Source: Gemmatimonadota bacterium
Lineage (GTDB): Bacteria; Gemmatimonadota; Gemmatimonadetes; Gemmatimonadales; GWC2-71-9
Assembly (NCBI GenBank): GCA_016720805.1
Contig: JADKJZ010000003.1
Span: 1 to 64,000 of the forward strand
Reading direction: 5' to 3'
Length of the DNA stretch: 64,000 nucleotides
Shown here: positions 1 to 7,195 of the stretch, piece after piece
Position numbering within the stretch: the stretch's first letter is position 1
How the letters are laid out: every line of letters begins with the position of its first letter
Notes under the pieces: model-generated
Databases searched by the model: none
What the model saw: only the letters and a program-made list of their open reading frames with translations
What the model was told of the DNA's origin: nothing
Position numbers and translations under genes: made by a program

Positions 1-252
1 CACATTGGCCATCGGCATGATGCCGAGCGAGTCGAACTGGGACGCGACCGGCCGCCGGGCGTTGGCACGGGAGCGTTGGAAGACCTGCGCGCCCTGCGCC
101 CGCTGCGCCGGATGCGGCGCCGGACGCGGATCGGGGAGGAGGCGCATGGTCGGCGAGGCGACGCGGGGCCGACCGCTGACCTGGGCCAGGAGCGGCGTCG
201 ACGCATGGTGGAGCAGCGCGAGCCCGAGCAGGATCGTGGCAGATCGGGTCAT
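1..252 (-). CDS. Exported protein of unknown function, cut by the window edge
   Basis: Only the first 84 codons lie inside the window. The start is an ATG that overlaps the stop of the upstream DUF2939 gene in an ATGA junction, so the two are probably translationally coupled. Residues 1-24 form a signal peptide (MTRSATILLGLALLHHAS, then TPLLAQ) ending in the LLAQ site common in this window. The visible mature part is rich in Pro, Arg, Ala and Gln and looks disordered. I recognise no domain. The exported, coupled arrangement is seen directly; the function is unknown. Confidence 0.6.
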   Translation of the reverse strand, partial: MTRSATILLGLALLHHASTPLLAQVSGRPRVASPTMRLLPDPRPAPHPAQRAQGAQVFQRSRANARRPVASQFDSLGIMPMANV

Positions 253-767
253 CGCCCGCTTCCGTTGGTCTGGCGAGGGCTCCAGGCGCGGGTGAGCTTC
301 CACGTCAGGCCGCTGCGCGTAAAGGTCAGGACACCACCATCATCGGCAGTCTTGCCTGCCGGATAAAGGACGACATCGACCTGTGAGGGCGCACGGTAGC
401 GGTACGAAGTGATGGTGTTGCCGGTCAGGGAATCGGCGGCGCCCGGGCCCGGGAGGCGCGTCCCGAACCCGGTCACGATCTGCGACAACCCCTCCGGCGT
501 GACCGCCGCGTCGACCAGCCCGCCGAGCAGGGCGATCGCGGCGGTGGCGCCGATGCCGGAGCGTGCCCGGCCCTCGAGACCCTTCCGGAGGTCTTCCCGC
601 AGGTTCATGCGGAGCACCGGGAAGTCGACCGTGGCCTCGAGTTCGGCCTCGTTGCCGAAGGCGACGCCCTGCAGGAAGCGGTCGTAGGCTCGGCGCGGGG
701 CGACGTAATACCAGACGCCGGTCACGAGCAGGGCCATCAGGACGGTCCAACGGAGGAGGCGGGCCAT
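249..767 (-). CDS. DUF2939 family membrane-anchored protein
   Basis: This 172-residue protein starts with one N-terminal membrane segment (about residues 5-23, LLRWTVLMALLVTGVWYYVA) followed by the DUF2939 pattern: RAYDRFLQGV, then a VDFPVLRMNLREDL stretch near residue 50. DUF2939 proteins are uncharacterised envelope proteins of about 170-200 residues, so the length fits. It lies divergently from the TetR gene at 851 and shares an 83-bp intergenic region with it. On this strand TACATT (773-778) ends 5 nt before the ATG, a spacing that suggests a leaderless transcript. Family membership is recognised by pattern; no biochemical role is known. Confidence 0.75.
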   Translation of the reverse strand: MARLLRWTVLMALLVTGVWYYVAPRRAYDRFLQGVAFGNEAELEATVDFPVLRMNLREDLRKGLEGRARSGIGATAAIALLGGLVDAAVTPEGLSQIVTGFGTRLPGPGAADSLTGNTITSYRYRAPSQVDVVLYPAGKTADDGGVLTFTRSGLTWKLTRAWSPRQTNGSGR

Positions 768-788
768 GCTGGAATGTAGGGGGAGGTC

Positions 789-816
789 GGCGAACCGCGA
801 ACGGCGAGCGGCGATT
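789..816. repeat. Heptamer tandem repeat, single arm (GGCGAAC type)
   Basis: Four consecutive 7-mers, GGCGAAC, CGCGAAC, GGCGAGC and GGCGATT, fill the spacer between the divergent DUF2939 and TetR genes. Only one arm is present. The same word recurs at 14429, 16847, 21930 and 29547. The run ends where the -35-like TTGCGC of the TetR gene begins. Confidence 0.7.
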
Positions 817-850
817 TGCGCTCTGCATTTAACGGCGTTAGGCTGACGGT
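816..850 (+). promoter_or_regulatory. Putative leaderless promoter with TAACG-G-CGTTA dyad upstream of TetR
   Basis: TTGCGC (816-821) and TAGGCT (839-844) are separated by 17 nt, and the -10-like box ends 6 nt before the ATG at 851. That puts the expected transcription start on or next to the start codon. A perfect dyad TAACG-G-CGTTA (830-840) overlaps the -10 box, as expected for a TetR autorepressor site. The boxes are weak matches to consensus (3 of 6 each); the support comes from the same geometry at 22112 and 49879. Confidence 0.45.
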
Positions 851-1486
851 ATGCCCTCCAAGCGCCGCCGCACTCGCGAACGCGAAGCCACCCACGACCG
901 CATCCTCGATGCGGCGCGGGAGTTGTTCGTGGAGCGCGGGGTCGAGGCGACCACGATGCGGGCGATCGCCGACCGGCTGGAGTGCACCGCGCCGGCGATC
1001 TATCACCACTTCGCCGACAAGCAGTCGCTGCTCCGCGAGCTGGTCACCCAGGACATCGGTGCGCTCGGCGCGAGCTTCCAGCGGTTGCGGCAGGTCGCCG
1101 ACCCGGTCGAGCGGCTGATCAAGTTGGGGATGGCCTACGTCCGCTTCGGCCTCGAGCATCCGCAACACTATCGGCTGCTCTTCATGACGCCGGGGGCGAA
1201 GCGGGACATCGGTGGGGACGGCGTCGGCCGGATCGAGCGTCATCCGGAGAGTGACGCCTACGGCATCGTCCGCGCCACGGTCACCGAGGCGATCCAGGCC
1301 GGACGCTTTCACGGACTGTACGGCGATCCCGAGCGCGTGTCGCAACTCTGCTGGGCGTCGGTCCACGGGCTGATCTCGCTCCACGCCGTCTTCGCCGATG
1401 ATGCGTGGATCGAGTGGCGTGACGTGGAGACGAGTGCGGAGCGGATGCTTGCCGCGCTCGTAGATGGGATGATGGATGATGGATGA
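851..1486 (+). CDS. TetR/AcrR family transcriptional regulator
   Basis: This 211-residue protein has a typical TetR N-terminal helix-turn-helix at about residues 15-62 (ILDAARELFVERGVEATTMR, then AIADRLECTAPAIYHHFADK). The C-terminal ligand domain (YVRFGLEHPQHYRLLFM) resembles the TetR_C_13/WHG type. No SD sequence precedes the ATG; a promoter with its -10 box 6 nt upstream suggests a leaderless mRNA. The likely targets are its own promoter and the divergent DUF2939 gene. The last codons (GMMDDG) are read from a heptamer repeat arm that forms the convergent junction with the M16 peptidase gene. The ligand cannot be predicted. Confidence 0.9.
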   Translation: MPSKRRRTREREATHDRILDAARELFVERGVEATTMRAIADRLECTAPAIYHHFADKQSLLRELVTQDIGALGASFQRLRQVADPVERLIKLGMAYVRFGLEHPQHYRLLFMTPGAKRDIGGDGVGRIERHPESDAYGIVRATVTEAIQAGRFHGLYGDPERVSQLCWASVHGLISLHAVFADDAWIEWRDVETSAERMLAALVDGMMDDG

Positions 1487-1537
1487 TGGATGGGCGCTGG
1501 CAGCCATCCATCATCCATCATCTCTCATCCATCATCC
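1467..1537. repeat. Facing heptamer repeat arms (GGATGAT / ATCATCC) between convergent genes
   Basis: The left arm (1467-1494) is GGATGAT three times plus a variant. The right arm (1504-1537) is ATCATCC and close variants, its reverse complement. The arms enclose about 9 nt and would fold into a long hairpin. The left arm codes for the TetR C-terminus and its stop; the right arm abuts the M16 peptidase stop. It may serve as a bidirectional terminator. The same word occurs at 57847-57961. Confidence 0.8.
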
Positions 1538-4342
1538 TTACGGCGTCGTCCCCGGCTCCGGCACCAGCATGAACCTCGCGACGTTCTTCGGGTCGAGGAA
1601 CTTCTGCGCCGCGGTACGCACCATCGCCGGGGTGAGCGCGGTCAGGCGCGCATCCCAGGTGAGGATCTCCGCGAGCGGGCGTCCTTCCTGCTGTGCCTGA
1701 CGCAGTTGGCCGAGCCACCAGCCGTTGGTCTTGACGGCGACTTCGGTGCCGCGGCGATACTGCGCCACGAACTTCTGCAGCTCATCGGCCGTCGGCCCGT
1801 CCTTCCGGAGCGCGGCGATGATCCCCTGTGCGGCGGTCCACAGCGTGTCGACCTGTTCCGGCGTCGACGTGAACTGGATCATCGCGTTGTATTCCCCGTG
1901 CGGCTGGCGGCTCACCTCGGTCATCGCGTTGACGCTGTAGGTGGCGCCCATCGCCTCGCGGAGCGTTTCGAGCAGTCGCGTCTGCAGGATCTCGCCGACC
2001 GCCTCGGCGGCGAGTTCGGTCATCGCATCGGGCGGTTCGGTCGCGCCGGAGAAGACCGCGAACTGCTGGGCCACCGGCTCCTTTCCCTTCCGAATCGTCT
2101 TGGTGATCACGCCGGCGGGCGGCCGCGGGGCCACATCCTTCCAGCTCTCCTTCCGTCCGGTGACGGGGAGGGCGCCGAGCCACTGCTCCACCCGCGGACG
2201 GAGGGAGTCGAGTTGCACGTTGCCGACGATCAGGAAGGTGTAGTCACCGAAGTCGGCGAAGCGCTCCGTGTAGATCGCCCGCGCCCGATCGGCGTTGAAC
2301 ATCTCCAGGGTGGCGGCGGTGACCGCCGGCTGGCGCGGTGAATGCTGCGTCATCACCGCCGACAGGGTGTCGAGCAACGCCATCGTCGGGATGCGATCGC
2401 GGCCGGCGAGTTGACTCTTCAACTGGTTGACGAAGGCGGTCACGGCGTTGGAGTCGTAGCGCGGCGCGGTGGCGTTGAGCCAGAGCAACTCGAAGAAGGT
2501 GTCGAGGTCCTTCGGCGTCGTGGTGCCGCCGATCCCTTCCGTGAGATCGGCGATCGAGGCAGAGACGCGCGCGACCTTGCCGGCCAGTCGGCGACGAAGC
2601 GAGGCGGCATCGAAGTCGCCGACGCCGCTCTGCTGCACGATCACGGTGGCGAACTGCGCGTTGAGGACGTCGGCATCGCTCACCAACGAGGCGCCGCCGG
2701 GCGACCAGCCGGAGACCACGATCTCATCCGCCTTGAAGGTGGTCGGCTTGACGAGCACCCGGATGCCGTTGGAGAGCGTCCACTCGGTGAAGCCGAGCTC
2801 GCTGTTCTGTTTCTCGGCCACGATGCGCCCCGCCTTGGGGATCATCGGGACGAGCGGGCCGGCCACGGTGGTCTCGGTCCATGCGTCGGTGGTCATCGTG
2901 TCGGTGCGCGCGACGATCGCGAGCAGCGCCGCCTGTGTCGGCACCGTCATCCCGGCCTTTTCCGGAATGCGCGCGGCGAGGAAGCGATCGCTCCCCGCCG
3001 CCTGCTCGCGGAGGGCGGCATCGATTTCGGCCTTGGTGATCGTCGGCAGGAGTTGCTGCGCGAGCGCGAAGCGCGTCTTCGCCGATGGGGTGGTGTTGCC
3101 GCTGGTGATGGCATCGACGTAGAGGTCGACGAAGGCGTTGCTGAACGCCTTCTCCTGCTCGTTCGCGGCCACTTCCCGCCCGCGCAGCAGCGACGCCTTG
3201 GCGCGCTCGAGCTCGGCGGGGAGGACGCCGTGTTGCGCCAGGCGACGCGCCTCGCGCAGCACCTCCTCGAACGCCTGGGTCAGCTTCCCTTCCTTCGGGC
3301 CGACCGAGACCGAGAAGAGCTCGACGTCGCGAATGAGGCGCGTCGGGCCGATCCCGGCGCCGACGAAGCCGGCATTCGGATTCCGCGCGAGGTCGGCGAG
3401 TCGCTGGCCCGCGATGGTCGAGACGATGGCATTGATGAGGGCGCGACGCTCGTCCGCCTCACGCCGATACGGCCCGTGGGACGGGCGCCGCACCAGCAAC
3501 TGGATCGACTCGCTGCCGAGCTCGGGATCGGTGACGATCGAGACGCGGGTCCCCGGCTGTTCCGGAATGGGGGCATCGACGCGCGGCCTTGGCCGCGGCG
3601 GATTGGTGAGCTTGCCGAAGCGATTGCGGATCAGCGCCTCGAGCCGATCGGCCGGCACGTCGCCGACGGCGATCACGGCCATCAGGTCAGGGCGGTACCA
3701 GTCGCGATAGTAGCGCTTGAGCGGCCCCGGCACCGCGTGCCCGATCGTGGCGGTGTCGCCGATCGGCAGCCGCTCGGCGTAGCGCGAGCCGCGGAAGAGG
3801 AGCGGGAATTCCTTGTCCTGGATGCGCTTGCCGGCGCTGAGACCGCTGCGCCATTCGCCGAGCACCACGCCGCGCTCATTCACGACCTCGGTCGAATCGA
3901 ACGAGACACCACTCGCCCAATCCTGGAGGATGTCGAAGGCGCGCTCGAGCAGCTCCGGCTTGTCGGTCGGGACGGGGAGGATGTAGACCGTCTCGTCGAA
4001 GGAGGTGTAGGCGTTGAGGTCGGCGCCGAAGCGGACCCCGATCGATTCGAGATACGAGACCAGGTCGTTCTTCTTGAAGCGCGTGGTCCCGTTGAAGGCC
4101 ATGTGCTCGATGAAGTGCGCGAGCCCGCGCTGATCCGGATCCTCCTGAATCGATCCGGCCCGCACCACCAGCCGCAGCTCAAGTCGATCGGCGGGGAGGG
4201 GGTGCTGTCGGATGATGAATCGGAGGCCGTTGGAGAGCGTCCCGGACCGGACCGCGGGATCGGCTGGGATCAGGGCATCGGGGGTCTGGGCGGCGAGCGG
4301 GGCGGCGGCCAGGAGGAACAAGGCGAGCGAGAGGTGACGCAT
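1538..4342 (-). CDS. Secreted M16 family zinc metallopeptidase (two-repeat, pitrilysin-like)
   Basis: This 934-residue protein starts with a signal peptide (MRHLSLALFLLAAAPLAAQ) that fixes the start; open frame further upstream is shadow. The first M16 domain has the inverted zinc motif HFIEH at residues 76-80, followed by the typical FNGTTRF and the Leu-Asn-Ala-Tyr-Thr segment. A second M16-like repeat begins near residue 525 (ELGFTEWTLSNGIRVLVKPT) without a zinc motif, as is normal for two-repeat M16 proteins. Such periplasmic enzymes degrade oligopeptides. The gene lies 40 nt downstream of the metallophosphoesterase gene on the same strand and may be cotranscribed with it. Confidence 0.92.
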   Translation of the reverse strand: MRHLSLALFLLAAAPLAAQTPDALIPADPAVRSGTLSNGLRFIIRQHPLPADRLELRLVVRAGSIQEDPDQRGLAHFIEHMAFNGTTRFKKNDLVSYLESIGVRFGADLNAYTSFDETVYILPVPTDKPELLERAFDILQDWASGVSFDSTEVVNERGVVLGEWRSGLSAGKRIQDKEFPLLFRGSRYAERLPIGDTATIGHAVPGPLKRYYRDWYRPDLMAVIAVGDVPADRLEALIRNRFGKLTNPPRPRPRVDAPIPEQPGTRVSIVTDPELGSESIQLLVRRPSHGPYRREADERRALINAIVSTIAGQRLADLARNPNAGFVGAGIGPTRLIRDVELFSVSVGPKEGKLTQAFEEVLREARRLAQHGVLPAELERAKASLLRGREVAANEQEKAFSNAFVDLYVDAITSGNTTPSAKTRFALAQQLLPTITKAEIDAALREQAAGSDRFLAARIPEKAGMTVPTQAALLAIVARTDTMTTDAWTETTVAGPLVPMIPKAGRIVAEKQNSELGFTEWTLSNGIRVLVKPTTFKADEIVVSGWSPGGASLVSDADVLNAQFATVIVQQSGVGDFDAASLRRRLAGKVARVSASIADLTEGIGGTTTPKDLDTFFELLWLNATAPRYDSNAVTAFVNQLKSQLAGRDRIPTMALLDTLSAVMTQHSPRQPAVTAATLEMFNADRARAIYTERFADFGDYTFLIVGNVQLDSLRPRVEQWLGALPVTGRKESWKDVAPRPPAGVITKTIRKGKEPVAQQFAVFSGATEPPDAMTELAAEAVGEILQTRLLETLREAMGATYSVNAMTEVSRQPHGEYNAMIQFTSTPEQVDTLWTAAQGIIAALRKDGPTADELQKFVAQYRRGTEVAVKTNGWWLGQLRQAQQEGRPLAEILTWDARLTALTPAMVRTAAQKFLDPKNVARFMLVPEPGTTP

Positions 4343-4382
4343 CGACGGTCCGGAGAAGAGAGATGCCGGAAGATACCGCGCG

Positions 4383-5180
4383 TCAGAGGGTGATGGCCGC
4401 CACGCGCGGGTCGCCATAGCGGGCCGCGGCCACCCGAAGGCTGAGGTTCGGCAGGATCGTCGCCTCCCTGGCGGCGTGGGTGTGTCCGGCCAGGACGGTG
4501 AGCTGGTGGTCGGGATGGGCCATCGCAAAGCGTCGGAGGACCGCCCCTGTGGCTCCGGAGACCAGCAGCGGGTGCCATTCGGGGCGGGAGAGGCGGCCGC
4601 CGGCGGGGAGTCCCTCGACAAAGGGCGGCACATGGGTCGCGACGACGATGCGGCGGTAGCCCGGCGCGGCCCGCTCCAGGAGGGTGGCGAGCCGCGTGGC
4701 ATCGGCGTCGGCCAGGACGCGCTTGACCGCAAGCTTCGAGATCCGGTCGGGCTGCGCTGCGACCTCGGCGATCAGCCGATCATCATTGAGGACCAGCGGG
4801 GTGGTGAGGGCGTTGCCGGCGCGGCCATCGGCCCAGCCGTCGACGCCGACGAGGGCGGTGTCCGGATCGAGGGGAACGACGCCGGCTGGCGGCAACCATC
4901 TGATGGCTGGATGGGTCTCACCCAGAGCGATCACCGCGTCCCGGACGCCACCGACGCTGCCGTGGTAGTGGTCGTGGTTGCCGAGGACGAAGTAGAGTGG
5001 CGCGGCGGCGGCGTCGGCGAGGTCGACCAGGTCCTGGACGAGGCGCGGGGCGGTGGAGAGGTCGCCGGTCAGGATGACGGGAACGGCCGGCCCCCGACGC
5101 AATGCGAGGCAGAACGACTCGATCACCCCGGGTGCGGCGTGGTCGAGATGGAGGTCGGTGGCCCAGCGGATCCCGGTCAT
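4383..5180 (-). CDS. Calcineurin-like metallophosphoesterase
   Basis: This 265-residue cytoplasmic protein has the metallophosphoesterase motifs in order: ATDLHLDH (DxH) at residues 7-14, GDLS near 39, GNHDHYH near 67-73, a THVPPF segment, and AGHTH near the C-terminus. The ATG at 5180 is chosen because the DxH strand follows within seven residues; longer frames add unrelated Arg/Ser-rich sequence. The substrate could be a phosphodiester, a nucleotide or a phosphoprotein; nothing here decides. TTGACG and TAAAGA lie 18 nt apart just upstream, with the -10-like box 5 nt from the ATG, so the mRNA may be leaderless. Confidence 0.88.
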   Translation of the reverse strand: MTGIRWATDLHLDHAAPGVIESFCLALRRGPAVPVILTGDLSTAPRLVQDLVDLADAAAAPLYFVLGNHDHYHGSVGGVRDAVIALGETHPAIRWLPPAGVVPLDPDTALVGVDGWADGRAGNALTTPLVLNDDRLIAEVAAQPDRISKLAVKRVLADADATRLATLLERAAPGYRRIVVATHVPPFVEGLPAGGRLSRPEWHPLLVSGATGAVLRRFAMAHPDHQLTVLAGHTHAAREATILPNLSLRVAAARYGDPRVAAITL

Positions 5181-5215
5181 CAGCGTCTTTACCCTTGGCC
5201 GGGGCGGCGCGTCAA
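5181..5215 (-). promoter_or_regulatory. Putative leaderless promoter of the metallophosphoesterase gene
   Basis: On the minus strand TTGACG (5210-5215) is followed after 18 nt by TAAAGA (5186-5191), which ends 5 nt before the ATG. The -35 box matches consensus at five of six positions; the -10 box is weaker. Confidence 0.4.
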
Positions 5216-5337
5216 GTCTGGTGCGAACTGCCGGAATGTATAGATTGGATGCACTGCGGTATTGATTCAAAGTAGAACGTCCCACCGTTGGAACGCAGGA
5301 TAAAGCACCCCTACTCACTCTGTTGGAGGCTTCACGT

Positions 5338-5655
5338 ATGCGGATCAAGTCCATGTTTGCAGGTGCAGTGCTGGCGCTCGGCGTTGCCGCCTTTGCGCCG
5401 TCGACCGCCTCGGCGCAGGTCGGCTTCGTCGTGCAGGGCAGCTACGGCTTCGACGTCGAGGAGATGGGCGTCGGCGCCGGCGTGAACCTCGGGTTCTGCG
5501 GCGCGTTCTGCGATGGCCTCGACAACAGCGAGATCGGCATCAACGTTCTTGGCGGCTACAAGCTCGGCACCGGCAAGGCGGCTCCGTTCGTGCAGGCCCG
5601 TTTCGCCATCGGCGGCGCGGAGCAGCTCTACGTGACCGGCGGCTTCCGCTTCTAG
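5338..5655 (+). CDS. Short outer-membrane beta-barrel-like protein, internally deleted paralog of the next gene
   Basis: This 105-residue protein has a signal peptide (about residues 1-23, ending STASAQ) and a strong SD (GGAGG) before the ATG. Its mature N-terminus (SYGFDVEEMGVGAGVNLGF) aligns with residues 33-51 of the downstream gene at 5882. Its C-terminus (GINVLGGYKLGTGKAAPFVQ, then an ARF...FRF ending) aligns with that protein's last 40 residues. The middle 60 or so residues are missing and replaced by a short segment with two Cys (CGAFCDG). The terminal aromatic fits BAM recognition of outer membrane barrels. With so few strands it may not form a barrel alone. Confidence 0.8.
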   Translation: MRIKSMFAGAVLALGVAAFAPSTASAQVGFVVQGSYGFDVEEMGVGAGVNLGFCGAFCDGLDNSEIGINVLGGYKLGTGKAAPFVQARFAIGGAEQLYVTGGFRF

Positions 5656-5697
5656 TCACCCTCGGCGCATGACCCTTCGGGGTCGGGCGTCGGACCA

Positions 5698-5729
5698 CGC
5701 GGGGACCTCCTCAACGGGGGGTCCCCGCG
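5698..5729 (+). terminator. Strong hairpin after the short barrel protein gene
   Basis: CGCGGGGACC (5698-5707) pairs perfectly with GGTCCCCGCG (5720-5729) around a 12-nt loop, 43 nt after the stop at 5655. There is no clear U-tract, so it may act as a structural rather than a classical intrinsic terminator. Confidence 0.6.
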
Positions 5730-5768
5730 TCGCGTATTGGGGGGGATTGGCGCGGAGCGAGCGAACGG

Positions 5769-5881
5769 GGCGCAGCATGCTGCGCCTGTACACTGAGCTT
5801 CGGCGCGGTTCGTTGGGATCACGGTAGGGTGAGCCGGGCGCAGCATGCTGCGCCCATACACACTGAGCGTCGGAGCGGTGC
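5769..5881. repeat. Tandem pair of GCATGC-centred palindromic elements
   Basis: The palindrome GGCGCAGCATGCTGCGCC occurs at 5769-5786 and again at 5837-5854, 68 bp apart. Both copies are followed by related flanks (TACACTGAGCTTCGGCGCGG and TACACACTGAGCGTCGGAGC). The flank of the second copy supplies the GGAG SD of the gene at 5882. Related copies lie at 22790 and 55963, so this is a dispersed element. It contains no coding sequence. Confidence 0.75.
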
Positions 5882-6385
5882 ATGAAGATCTCGAAGTGGG
5901 CAGGGGTGCTCGGGGCGGTGCTGGCGCCGCTCGGGGCGGGGGCCCAGGCGCCGCGGCTGTCGATCATCACACAGGCAAGCTACGCGACGGACTTTGAGGC
6001 CTTCGGCGTCGGTGCCGGGCTCGGCTTCCCGATCCAGGAGTCGAAGGTGGGCGACGGGATCCGCGGCCAGGCGACCTTCGACTGGTTCTTCCTGGACAAG
6101 GTGGTTTCCGGCCCGCTCGCGACGAAGCCGACCTACTGGGAGTTCAACATCAACGGCACCTATGAGCTGCCCAAGACGCACGGCGTCTACGTCGGTACCG
6201 GGTTGAACTACACCAACTACACGGTCGATGGCGCGCTCTACACCAACGCCGGCGGGACGGAGCTGGGGTTGAATGCGATCGCCGGACTGAAGCTGGGGCG
6301 GGGCCACGGGGCACCGTTCGCCCAGGCCCGCTACGAATTGGGCGGCGGCAAGCAGCTGGTGCTCACCGGCGGCATCGAGTTCTAG
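5882..6385 (+). CDS. Outer-membrane beta-barrel protein, small porin-like family
   Basis: This 167-residue protein has a signal peptide (MKISKWAGVLGAVLAPLGAG, then AQ) and alternating amphipathic strands ending in ...LTGGIEF, a C-terminal Phe typical of outer membrane barrels. It is the full-length paralog of the gene at 5338. Related barrels lie at 12774 and 44814, although sequence similarity to those is slight. The SD (GGAG) lies in the flank of the second palindromic repeat. An intrinsic terminator follows, so it is probably a single-gene unit. The function, porin or structural, is not known. Confidence 0.8.
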   Translation: MKISKWAGVLGAVLAPLGAGAQAPRLSIITQASYATDFEAFGVGAGLGFPIQESKVGDGIRGQATFDWFFLDKVVSGPLATKPTYWEFNINGTYELPKTHGVYVGTGLNYTNYTVDGALYTNAGGTELGLNAIAGLKLGRGHGAPFAQARYELGGGKQLVLTGGIEF

Positions 6386-6391
6386 GGGAGG

Positions 6392-6416
6392 CGGGGCCGG
6401 GTGATTCCCGGCCCCG
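6392..6416 (+). terminator. Intrinsic terminator after the beta-barrel gene
   Basis: CGGGGCCGGG (6392-6401) pairs perfectly with CCCGGCCCCG (6407-6416) around a TGATT loop and is followed by TTACTTTTC. It begins 7 nt after the stop at 6385. Confidence 0.85.
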
Positions 6417-6456
6417 TTACTTTTCACGACTTCCTTCCTGCCCGGAGCCCCATCCG

Positions 6457-7188
6457 ATGCTTGCCCATGTCGAAGACGCCTACGAGGCCCTCTACACCGG
6501 CCGCTCCTACCAGCACGAGATCGGGCTGGTGGATCGCCTGCTGGACGTGCGGCTCCCGCCGCCGCCCGAGGACGAGGAGCCGGAGCCACGTCGGGTGCTC
6601 GAAATTGGTTGCGGGCCGGGCCTCCGCCTCGCGGTGCTGAATCAGTGGCACGGGAAGTACCGCCCGGAAGGACTCGACCGCGACCCCGAGATGCTCCGTC
6701 TCGCCGCTCGCCGCCTCGGCGAGGTCCCGCTCCACCTCGGCGACATGCGCGACTTCACCGTCGAGGGACAGTTTTCGGCGGTGCTCTGCCTCTTCGGAAT
6801 GATCGGCTACATGAAGGACGTGGCCGATCTGACCAAGGCGGCAGCCCGGATGCGGGCACACCTCGCGCCGAAGGGCGTCCTGCTGCTTGAGCCGTGGCTG
6901 TCGCCGGAGCAGGTGACCGGCGGACACGTCAAGATTGACCGGGCCGTACGCCCAGGGCTCTTCGTGCAGCGGATGAACTACACGCGCATCGTCGGCAACC
7001 GCTCGCTGCTCGACATCCACTACCTGATCGGCACCGACTCCGGCGTCCGTCACGTGCAGGAGCTCCGCACGCTGACGCTGTTCACCGACGCCGAGTATCG
7101 CACGGCGCTCAAGGCGGCCGGCTTCGGCGACGTGGTGCTCGAGGCGTATGGGCCGCAGGGGCGCGGTCTCTATATCGCGCAGGTCTGA
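6457..7188 (+). CDS. Class I SAM-dependent methyltransferase, DesVI/TylM1-like
   Basis: This 243-residue cytoplasmic enzyme has SAM motif I VLEIGCGPG at residues 48-56, an acidic motif II (EGLDRDPEML) and a GDMRDF motif. Two later stretches, LCLFGMIGYM with GVLLLEPWLSPEQ and a C-terminal GPQGRGLYIAQV, strongly resemble the sugar-amine N,N-dimethyltransferases DesVI and TylM1. No other deoxysugar genes are nearby, so the substrate is uncertain; a distant relative acting on another amine is equally possible. The helicase gene hrpB follows after 7 nt and is probably cotranscribed. Confidence 0.88.
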   Translation: MLAHVEDAYEALYTGRSYQHEIGLVDRLLDVRLPPPPEDEEPEPRRVLEIGCGPGLRLAVLNQWHGKYRPEGLDRDPEMLRLAARRLGEVPLHLGDMRDFTVEGQFSAVLCLFGMIGYMKDVADLTKAAARMRAHLAPKGVLLLEPWLSPEQVTGGHVKIDRAVRPGLFVQRMNYTRIVGNRSLLDIHYLIGTDSGVRHVQELRTLTLFTDAEYRTALKAAGFGDVVLEAYGPQGRGLYIAQV

Positions 7189-7195
7189 TCGATCC

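Noticed and set aside
2342..4393. Plus-strand frame of about 680 codons opposite the M16 peptidase
   Set aside because: Shadow of the peptidase gene, whose zinc motif and signal peptide are clear on the minus strand.
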